A DNA stretch of 64,000 bases. It comes from Streptomyces luteolifulvus (GTDB taxonomy: Bacteria > Actinomycetota > Actinomycetes > Streptomycetales > Streptomycetaceae). Under the pieces are notes generated by a model. The model did no database searches. It saw only the letters and a list, made by a program, of their open reading frames with translations, and had not been told where the DNA came from. Shown piece by piece: positions 52,087 through 59,135 of the stretch (position 1 is its first letter; the number at the start of each line of letters is the position of its first letter). The position numbers and the translations under genes are program-made. Location of the stretch: positions 1 to 64,000 of the forward strand of contig NZ_VZRB01000034.1 in assembly GCF_008806595.1 (NCBI RefSeq). The letters run 5' to 3'.

Positions 52087-53531
52087 GAGGTGCTTCCTTC
52101 CAGGTGGTCGGTGAAGGCGGAGGCGCAGGTGGCACACCGGCCGTCGCCGTCGGGGTGGGCGCGCCGGGGGGTAGGGCTCGGGCAGGTGCGGCACAGCGGC
52201 CAGCCGAGGCAGGCCGGGCAGAGGTCTTCGCCGGGGGCGGTTGCGGGCACGCCGCAGCCGGCGCATTCGACGAGGGCCCGATAGGTGAGGGCTTCGCTCA
52301 CGGTTCGGCTGGCCGCTCCGGTCGATGACCGCTCTGCCGTCGCCGCCGCGAACGGCTCGTCCAGCGAGGCCGCGTCGCGGGGTGCGGCTGCAGTGGCGGG
52401 CGGCGGGTAGGCCTGGGCTGCGCGGAGCCGGGCGGCGACGATCGCGCCGACCGAGGTGCGCACCGGGTTCGGCAGGGGGCGTCCGGTGATGACGTGGCGC
52501 AGCTGGTCGGCGCTCCAGCCGGAGTCCATCATCACGGTCGCCACGCGGCCCTGATCGGTCAGCGTCGGCCCGGACAGCAGCAGTTCTGGGCGGCTCGCCC
52601 CGATCTGAAGCAGCAGCCGGATGCCCTCGTGCATCTCGTCGGCCGGCGGCGCCGGGGATGCTGTCGCGTGCGAGGGGACCGTCCGTCCGTTCGTGCGCGC
52701 GGCGTCGCCGCGGTCGCACGGACGGAGGGGGTTGGTCTTCTGCTTGTTGGTCTTCTTAACGATGGTGTTCTTAGTGCCGGGATCAGCCAACACTGGCTCA
52801 GCCAATCCTGGATAACCCGACTCTGGTTGTGAGCTGGGGTTTTGCAGGGCGGGCAGGTCGGTGATGAAGTACAGGGCCTGCCCGAGCGTGCCGTCGGCGC
52901 TGCGGTCGCGCTCGCGCAGCAGGAATCCGTGGCTTTCCAGTTCCTCCAGGCCGGTGGTCACCGCGTCGACGCGTTCGCGGCCGTGTCGGGTCAGATTGGC
53001 GACGGTGATCTGCCAGCCGTCCCGGTGGGTGCTGATGTAGCCGAACAGTCCCTTGGCCTTGAAGGAGATGCGGCTGTCGCGGAACAGCGCGTTGGCGATC
53101 TGCGTGAACTGGTCGCCCGCCATCACCCCGCGGCGTATCCCCACACCGAACCCGGCGTCGCTGCCGGGCCCCCGGAAGGCCTGTGCCGACGCCGGGTCGA
53201 TGGGCGGAATGTCCGGGGCGGCGGGACGGTCGGTGATGCTGTAGACGATCTCTCCGAGGGTGCCGTTCGGGCGGCGGACGCGATCGCGGACCAGGTAGCC
53301 GAACTTCTCCAGCTCGTTCATCCCGGCCCGCACGGCGTCTCGCCCGTCGGGGCCCAGGGCGACGAGGGCAGCGATGGTCACCCGCCACCCGTTCCGGTGG
53401 ATGCTGATGTAGCCGAAGAGCCCCTTCGCCCGGTACGAGATCCGGCTGTCGCGGAACAACCCGTTGGCAATCTGGGTGAACTGATCGGCGGCCATCACCG
53501 CTCGGCGGACCCCGGCTCCAAACCCGCTCAT
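52083..53531 (-). CDS. Plasmid HTH protein with duplicated winged-helix domain, 482 aa
   Basis: Residues ~15-105 and ~130-220 are copies of one another (DQFTQIANGLFRDSRISYRA versus DQFTQIANALFRDSRISFKA; KGLFGYISxHRxGWxxT shared), each a winged helix of the type found in plasmid replication and regulatory proteins. A linker and a helical region follow (LLLQIGASRPELLLSGPTLT). The C terminus has paired Cys (ECAGCGVPA, LCPACLGWPLCRTC, RCATC) that may form zinc ribbons. It faces the repeat-rich block at 53659-54203 and is a good candidate for its binding protein or a replication initiator (inference). Confidence 0.8.
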   Translation of the reverse strand: MSGFGAGVRRAVMAADQFTQIANGLFRDSRISYRAKGLFGYISIHRNGWRVTIAALVALGPDGRDAVRAGMNELEKFGYLVRDRVRRPNGTLGEIVYSITDRPAAPDIPPIDPASAQAFRGPGSDAGFGVGIRRGVMAGDQFTQIANALFRDSRISFKAKGLFGYISTHRDGWQITVANLTRHGRERVDAVTTGLEELESHGFLLRERDRSADGTLGQALYFITDLPALQNPSSQPESGYPGLAEPVLADPGTKNTIVKKTNKQKTNPLRPCDRGDAARTNGRTVPSHATASPAPPADEMHEGIRLLLQIGASRPELLLSGPTLTDQGRVATVMMDSGWSADQLRHVITGRPLPNPVRTSVGAIVAARLRAAQAYPPPATAAAPRDAASLDEPFAAATAERSSTGAASRTVSEALTYRALVECAGCGVPATAPGEDLCPACLGWPLCRTCPSPTPRRAHPDGDGRCATCASAFTDHLEGSTS

Positions 53532-53658
53532 CGTGCCGCCCTGGGCACGGGCCGCGTGCGGTGGCCACGGCAGCGCACCGTGCCCACCGGGGTGGGGCGG
53601 CCGGTGGGCGACGGTCGGTAGGCGTACGTGCGTTCCATGCCGTCAGCTCATCCGCCGA

Positions 53659-54203
53659 CCCCGACCAGGCTGACGGCCATGAGCCCCGACCATCGGTCAC
53701 GATCCGGCAACGCGGTCTTCTAGCTGCCGTGGTCGGGGTCATGGTCGGGCCGACCATGCCTCCCCGGCACGGTGTGCAGTGGGTGCGTACCTCGATTGCG
53801 CAGCCTCGGCTGGGCGTTGCGCAATCGGGCTGCGCAACCGAGCCAGGGTCGTGCGCAGTCGGGTTGCGTTTCAGCGGTTGCGCAGTACGGCCGGGAGAGC
53901 CCGATGTCGTCTTGCGCACAGGGGGTGTCCGGATGCGCAGGCCGCCCTCGCGGGTCTGGTGGTGTCCTTCTGCGCACGCGGCGCTGGGTGCGGTGGGGCG
54001 AGCGGGTGTGCGCGCCGTCGTGGCCGGGGAGTTGGCGGGCACCGCGGTGAACGCGGGCTGCCCCACGTGGGGCCCGTGGTCGGGCCTGTGGTCGGGCCGA
54101 CCATGACCCCGACCATGGGCTTCGTATCCCGATCGTGACCGTGGTCGGGGGTTCGTGGTCGGGGGTCGGGTCGGGGTCGGCGGGTTTTCTCGAGGTCAGC
54201 AAT
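53659..54203. repeat. Repeat-rich control region: TGGTCGGG boxes and 34-bp TGCGCA repeats
   Basis: TGGTCGGG occurs at 53730, 53742, 54077, 54089, 54142 and 54156, with inverted copies (CCGACCA) near 53661, 53686, 53750, 54097 and 54109; some are back to back. Between them, 53796-53829 and 53830-53863 form two 34-bp tandem units carrying TGCGCA at 21/13-bp spacing, followed by a degenerate third. The last part, 54140-54203, is nearly the same as 26299-26358. It lies between the divergent HTH gene and transfer operon and is probably an origin and/or operator region. No gene is convincing in it. Confidence 0.7.
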
Positions 54204-54230
54204 CACACGTTCTGACCTGGGAGTTTGACC

Positions 54231-55163
54231 ATGTCTCCTGGCAAGCAGGCCTCGCCGAGCGAGGCCGCTGCTCCGATGGCGGGCGGCGCCCGGCTGGAGG
54301 CGATGCGGCGCCGCGTCCGTCTCTCGCACGTGGCGGTCTGGACGGTCATCGCGGCCGGCCCCGTCGCCCTGACCGTCGCCATCACCTCCACTCCGGCCAC
54401 GGTCGAGGCGTCCACCCCGGCCAAGCCCACGGCCGTGCGCACCGCGGCGGCCGCCGCCGACCCGGCCGGCTATGCGCAGGTGTTCGTCAGCGCGTGGCTG
54501 CGCAGCAACGCCGATGACGCGACGACTGCGCAGGCGCGCCTTGCGCAGTCGATGGCGCCGGACGTCGAGCTGCCCGACCCGGCTGCCGCTGCGCAGTCGA
54601 AGCCGGAGTCCGTGACGGCGGTGCGCAGTGCGCAGCGCGACAACGGGGCGTGGTCGGTGACGGTGGCTGCGCAGTACGCCGACGGCCCGGTGCGCTACTA
54701 CGCCGTGCCGGTGACCGCGGACCGCTCGGGCACCTCGTTTGCTGTGACCGGTGCGCCGGGCGTGGTGGCCGGCCCGGGCCGGGCCGACGTGCCGAAGTCG
54801 CCGTACGGCGTGACGGTCCCGGAAGGCGATCTGCCCTCCGCTGTGGGGGAGTTCCTCGCCGCGTATCTGACCGGTGCCGGCAAGGTCGACCGCTACCTCG
54901 CGCCCGGCGTGAAACTCACCGCCGTCTCCCCCGCCCCGTACACGACGGTCACCGTCCAGGAGGTGTCCGCTGTCGAGGAGGCCGCGGCCGCCGAGCTGGT
55001 GCCGGCGGACGGCACGACGGTGCGGGTGCTCGCCTCGGTGGAGGCCCGTGACGCGACCGGTCGTTGGCCGCTGGCGTACGAGCTCACGCTCAAGGCCCGC
55101 TCGGGCCGGTGGGAAGTCGCCGCGCTTCAGTCCGGCACGGCCCAGGACGGAGGTGCCCGATGA
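54231..55163 (+). CDS. Conjugal transfer protein, TcpC/VirB8-like, 310 aa
   Basis: One membrane helix (VAVWTVIAAGPVALTVAITS, about residues 35-55) followed by two extracellular NTF2-like domains typical of TcpC/VirB8 proteins: ~75-185 (AGYAQVFVSAWLRSNADDAT, GAWSVTVAAQYADGPVRYYA) and ~200-310 (LPSAVGEFLAAYLTGAGKVD, YELTLKARSGRWEVAALQSG). Such proteins help form the core of Gram-positive type IV secretion channels. ATG 54231 with GGGAG upstream. First gene of a coupled operon; its stop overlaps the next start. Confidence 0.85.
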   Translation: MSPGKQASPSEAAAPMAGGARLEAMRRRVRLSHVAVWTVIAAGPVALTVAITSTPATVEASTPAKPTAVRTAAAAADPAGYAQVFVSAWLRSNADDATTAQARLAQSMAPDVELPDPAAAAQSKPESVTAVRSAQRDNGAWSVTVAAQYADGPVRYYAVPVTADRSGTSFAVTGAPGVVAGPGRADVPKSPYGVTVPEGDLPSAVGEFLAAYLTGAGKVDRYLAPGVKLTAVSPAPYTTVTVQEVSAVEEAAAAELVPADGTTVRVLASVEARDATGRWPLAYELTLKARSGRWEVAALQSGTAQDGGAR

Positions 55164-55501
55164 ACACCGTGCACAACCTGATGCTCGCCGGGCAGCTGGA
55201 CGACCTCGGCAACTCGTGGATCACCATGTTCCAGGAGTGGGCGACCAAGGGCCTGCAGGCCGGTCTGATCTGCCTCGTCGTCGTCATCATGATCCAGAAG
55301 TTCTCACTGAAGGCGGGGATCGGTGCCCTGCTGCTGATGGTGATCGCACTGGGTCTGTACAACTCGCGCAACGACCTGGCGAACATGTTCACCGACGAGG
55401 TGAAGAACCCCTCCAAGGGCGCGCCCGCTGTTCATGGGGTCGTCCGGTCCGAACTCCCGGCCTCTCGTGACCACTCGCCGGGCGTCGGGGGCTGGCTGTG
55501 A
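55160..55501 (+). CDS. Small membrane protein of the transfer operon, 113 aa
   Basis: Two membrane helices, about residues 33-50 (LQAGLICLVVVIMIQKF) and 52-72 (LKAGIGALLLMVIALGLYN), with an amphipathic N-terminal helix and a hydrophilic tail. Position and topology recall VirB2-like or small core subunits of Gram-positive type IV systems, but no sequence motif decides. Overlaps both neighbours (ATGA, GTGA). Confidence 0.75.
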   Translation: MNTVHNLMLAGQLDDLGNSWITMFQEWATKGLQAGLICLVVVIMIQKFSLKAGIGALLLMVIALGLYNSRNDLANMFTDEVKNPSKGAPAVHGVVRSELPASRDHSPGVGGWL

Positions 55502-56079
55502 GCGCGACAGCCGCGGCACGGGTGGGCCGCTTCTACACCTCAGCCCGCCGCCACCCCTGGGTACTGGGCAAGGTCGCCGACTGGAAGATCCCGCTCGGCC
55601 CGTACACGCCCGCGCAGATCGCGGTCGCCGTCGGCGGCGGCTTCCTTCTGGTCAAGACCATCGGCTGGTGGTCGTGGATGGGGCCGGTCCCCATCGTCGG
55701 GTGGGGCCTGGTCATCTGGATGGTGCGCCGGCCGAAGGTCCGGGGCCGTGCCCCGGTGCAGGCCGCGTTGGGCTGGGTGCTGCTCGGCTGGCAGCCCCGC
55801 GGTGGGCGGATCGGCGGGCGGGCCGCCCGCGACCGCGCTCCCCACCCGCTGCTCGGCGGCTTCACCATCGAGGACACGCCCGCGCCCATCCCCGCCGCGC
55901 AGGCCGCACCCTCCCGTGCGGTTCAGCGGCGTCCAGCCCGGGCGCCGCACCCGAGCCCGGCCACAGACCGCTCGTCCGCACCCCGCCGCACCCAGCCCAT
56001 TCCTCCCCCGGTCGCAGCGGGGCCGGTGTCGGGTGTGCAACAGCTGCTCGCGCTCGCCCAGAGCGGGGGTGCGCGGTGA
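55498..56079 (+). CDS. Membrane protein, PrgI/TcpE-VirB3-like position, 193 aa
   Basis: Residues 1-100: basic N terminus (VGRFYTSARRHPWVLGKVAD), two closely spaced helices (IAVAVGGGFLLVKTIGWWSW and MGPVPIVGWGLVIWMV) and a basic stretch. The second half is a Pro/Ala-rich disordered tail. A small two-helix protein just before the VirB4-like ATPase is the usual place of VirB3/PrgI/TcpE subunits. GTG start overlapping the previous stop. Confidence 0.75.
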   Translation: MSATAAARVGRFYTSARRHPWVLGKVADWKIPLGPYTPAQIAVAVGGGFLLVKTIGWWSWMGPVPIVGWGLVIWMVRRPKVRGRAPVQAALGWVLLGWQPRGGRIGGRAARDRAPHPLLGGFTIEDTPAPIPAAQAAPSRAVQRRPARAPHPSPATDRSSAPRRTQPIPPPVAAGPVSGVQQLLALAQSGGAR

Positions 56080-58787
56080 GGGTTCCGATCCGTCACATCG
56101 CCGGCCACCTGGTGTGGTCGACGCAGGGCAGCGTGTGGGCCGTCTACCGCCTGCACCCGGGACCGGACGTTCAGGGACGCCGCGAGGAGACCGTCCAGGG
56201 CACCTACGTGCCCGCCGCCGTCCGCGACGAACAGCTGGCAAAGATCACCCACTTGGTGCGCTCGCTGTCCGGGGCCCCGCGCTTGTACGGCATGTGCGCC
56301 CAGGTCGACCCGGGCGAGATCGCCCTGCGCATGATCGAGGGCATCGAGCCGGCCGAGCAGGCACCCGGTGCGGGCCGGCACCCGTGGGTGGAGAACGTCG
56401 AGGCCACCCTCGACCTGCTCGACGACCAGGAGATGCACCGCCGCACCCTGTGGCTGGCCGTGCCCCTTAAGACCGAAACAGGCAGCCTGCAAGTGTCGGC
56501 GTCCCTCGGCGCGGCGTGGGCCGAACTCGCACCGATGCTCGGCATGCGGCCGGCGCCGGTGGCCCGGCGCGAGGTGAGCGCGTATCGCGAGCAGGCCTCG
56601 CGGGTTCAGGCCGCGCTCGCCGGCGGCATCGCCTTCCGCCCGGCCCGCCCGGCGGAGATCGTGTGGATGATCCAACACGCCCTCCACCGCGGCATGGCCG
56701 AGCCGCTGCTCGCGGAGGCCGAGACCAGCGAGATGTACGGCGGGCAGCTCCGTGACGGGGTGCTGCGCTCCCCCAGCTACGCCGACCTCGGCCAAGTGCG
56801 CCTGCAGGAAGGCGGCATCGACCCCGACCTCGACGACGTCGACGAGCTCAAGAGCGCGGGCCAAATCACCCGGTCGGGCCGCAAGGCCTGGTGGCGAGTG
56901 AACACCGGCTCGCCGCTCGGGCGGCGCTGGCTGCAGGTCGAGTCCGACAACGGGGTGGGCTACCAGGCGCAGTTGGCGCTGGCCGAGTGCCCACCCGCGG
57001 TCAGCCAGGACGCCGCCGACCTGTTCGCCCAGCTGGAGATGCTCGACTTTCCCGTCGACTACACCGTCGACCTCACCCTCGTGCCCGCGGAGAAGGCACG
57101 CGACCAGGTGCGCCGCAAGAAGAACGAACTCATCGACCAGGCCGACCAGTACGACGCCCGCCCCACCGGCATGCCCGCGTCCCTGACCGAGGCCGCCCGC
57201 GACCTGGGCGAGCTCGACGCCCGCCTCTCCCGCACCTCGGTCGAGGTCGAGGTGCAGTCCGTCACCGCGCTGACCGTGTGGGGGCCGACCGCCGCCGTCT
57301 GCGACGCCCGGGCCCGCGCCCTGGCCGCACTGCTCGGCGGCGCCGACTACCGCGCCGTCCGCCCGGCCGGCCTGCAAGAAGCCCTCTTCACCCTCGGCCT
57401 GCCCGGCACGGTACGGCCGGGTGTCGTACGGGAGTTCACCCAGCACCAGGTCTCCGAAGACTGGGCGCTGGGTGGGGCCTTCACCGCTGCGGAGGTCGGC
57501 GACCCCAACGGCATGTTCCTCGGCATCGACCTGGACTGCGGCACCAGCCGCCCCGTCATGATCAACGTGGCGGACGCGCCCAAGGTCGACGCGTCCGCCT
57601 CCATGGGCATCGTCGGGGACCTCGGCGCGGGCAAGAGCGTCCTGCAGAAGCTGATCGCGGAGGCGGTGTGGGCGCGCGGCGGCTGCGCGATCTGCATCGA
57701 CCGCACGCCGGTACGCGAGTGGGCGACCTTCGCCCGCACCGCCGCCAAGGGCCGCGTCCAGATCATCGACGCCGCTCAGGCCGAGGTGTCCATCGACCCG
57801 CTGCGCATGTTCGACGGCCCGGAGGGACGGCACTACGCCCTGTCCTACCTGACCCTGCAGCTCGGCATCGGCCCGATGAGTACCAGCGGCGAGGTCCTCC
57901 ACCACGGCGTCGAACAGGCCGCCGCCGGTCCGGAGCCATCCATGCACCGTGTCCTTGAGGTCCTCGAGGAGATGGCGACGCGCGAGGCGGGCAAGCGGCA
58001 GGACGCGGCAGCGACCCTCGCCGGCCTCATCCGGGTCGTCGCGACCAGTTCCCTGGCCCGGATGGTGTTCGACCCCACGCTGCCGCCGGTGCGGCTGGAC
58101 GCCTCCAGCGCCTCCGACATGATCGTGATCACCACGACCGGGTTGAAGCTGCCCCCGAAGGCTGCGTTCGCCAACCCCGAGATCCTGCACCAGCAGCCGC
58201 TGGAGGCGCTGATCGGCCGGGCGGTGCTCTACCTGATCGCCGCGATCGCCCGGCAGACCGCGTTCGAGGACCCCGAACGGTTCACCGCCGTGGTCCTGGA
58301 CGAGCTGTACTGGCTCACCTCGTCCGCCGAAGGCACGGCCCTGGTCCACGAGATCCTCCACGACGGGCGCAAGCACGGCGCCGGCCTGGTGGCGGGCTCG
58401 CACGACGCCGAGGAACTCGGCCCCGACCGCGGCCTGATGGCCTACCGGGCACTCGCCCGCACCGCCGACCGTGAACGCGCCCGTCGCGGGTTGGAGTTCG
58501 TCGGGCTCGACCCGAATGACGGCGAGCTGCTGCGGCTGGTGACCACCGGTCTGTCCCCCGTCGGTCAGAAGGGCCGCGAAGGCGAGTTCCTGCTGACCTG
58601 CCCGCGGCAGAACACCGGGCGCATCAAGGTCTCCATCCCCCGCATCGAGCGCATCACGACCTCCATCACCACCACGCCGGGACGCCGCACGGCCAGCGCC
58701 GCCGCCTCCACGAGCGCTGTCTCCCCCACGGTGCCGGAGCCGCTCGCCGGTGAGGCCGAGACGACCCGTCCGAAGGAAACCGTCTGA
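56076..58787 (+). CDS. VirB4-like transfer ATPase, 903 aa
   Basis: Energises the secretion channel. Residues ~1-480 form the N-terminal VirB4-type region (VWAVYRLHPGPD, YTVDLTLVPAEKARDQVRRK); the P-loop GIVGDLGAGKSVLQKL lies near 513 and Walker B FTAVVLDELYWLTSSAEG near 740, then GSHDAEELG and RTADRERARRGLEFVGLDP. Such ATP/GTP-binding proteins are known in Streptomyces type IV-like clusters. The GTG start at 56076 overlaps the preceding stop, which rules out much longer readings. The C-terminal ~40 residues are low complexity. Confidence 0.9.
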   Translation: MRVPIRHIAGHLVWSTQGSVWAVYRLHPGPDVQGRREETVQGTYVPAAVRDEQLAKITHLVRSLSGAPRLYGMCAQVDPGEIALRMIEGIEPAEQAPGAGRHPWVENVEATLDLLDDQEMHRRTLWLAVPLKTETGSLQVSASLGAAWAELAPMLGMRPAPVARREVSAYREQASRVQAALAGGIAFRPARPAEIVWMIQHALHRGMAEPLLAEAETSEMYGGQLRDGVLRSPSYADLGQVRLQEGGIDPDLDDVDELKSAGQITRSGRKAWWRVNTGSPLGRRWLQVESDNGVGYQAQLALAECPPAVSQDAADLFAQLEMLDFPVDYTVDLTLVPAEKARDQVRRKKNELIDQADQYDARPTGMPASLTEAARDLGELDARLSRTSVEVEVQSVTALTVWGPTAAVCDARARALAALLGGADYRAVRPAGLQEALFTLGLPGTVRPGVVREFTQHQVSEDWALGGAFTAAEVGDPNGMFLGIDLDCGTSRPVMINVADAPKVDASASMGIVGDLGAGKSVLQKLIAEAVWARGGCAICIDRTPVREWATFARTAAKGRVQIIDAAQAEVSIDPLRMFDGPEGRHYALSYLTLQLGIGPMSTSGEVLHHGVEQAAAGPEPSMHRVLEVLEEMATREAGKRQDAAATLAGLIRVVATSSLARMVFDPTLPPVRLDASSASDMIVITTTGLKLPPKAAFANPEILHQQPLEALIGRAVLYLIAAIARQTAFEDPERFTAVVLDELYWLTSSAEGTALVHEILHDGRKHGAGLVAGSHDAEELGPDRGLMAYRALARTADRERARRGLEFVGLDPNDGELLRLVTTGLSPVGQKGREGEFLLTCPRQNTGRIKVSIPRIERITTSITTTPGRRTASAAASTSAVSPTVPEPLAGEAETTRPKETV

Positions 58788-59134
58788 TGACCACTTTGTC
58801 CTGGGACCGCTCGAGGCGCGTCGCCGCCGCCGTGAGCGTCCTTACCGTGATCGCCGTCGTCGCCGCCGCGGTCGTGCTCGCCCTCGGGGTGGGCGTGCCG
58901 CAGGGGTGGTGGCCGCACACCGGACAGGCCTTCGCCGCCGAGGCGCACCGGGATCCCTGCGCCCTGATCGTGGGCCCGCCCAAGGCGTACTGCGAGCGCG
59001 GCGCCGCAGCTCATGCTTCCGCCGGTCATCAGGACATGGCCGACGGGGCGTGGAAGCTCGTGCCTGCCGGTGCAGGTGTGGGTGCTCTCGTGGTGTGGCG
59101 GCTGCGCGGCGCCGCTGGGCAAAGGCGGCGCTGA
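58787..59134 (+). CDS. Small secreted/membrane protein with Cys pair, 115 aa
   Basis: A signal-anchor helix (AAAVSVLTVIAVVAAAVVLA, about residues 13-35) precedes a short extracellular part with DPCALIVGPPKAYCERG (D56 to G72), and a second hydrophobic helix near 90-105. The same D-x-C-x-L-I-x-G-P-x-K-x-Y-C-E motif occurs in the next gene product, so the two proteins may share a partner or a disulfide-stabilised loop. Overlaps the VirB4 stop (TGATG). Function unknown. Confidence 0.75.
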   Translation: MTTLSWDRSRRVAAAVSVLTVIAVVAAAVVLALGVGVPQGWWPHTGQAFAAEAHRDPCALIVGPPKAYCERGAAAHASAGHQDMADGAWKLVPAGAGVGALVVWRLRGAAGQRRR

Positions 59135-59135
59135 G

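Noticed and set aside
55923..58403. 826-codon minus-strand frame opposite the VirB4-like gene
   Set aside because: The plus strand has Walker motifs and coupled start; the minus frame has no recognisable protein features.
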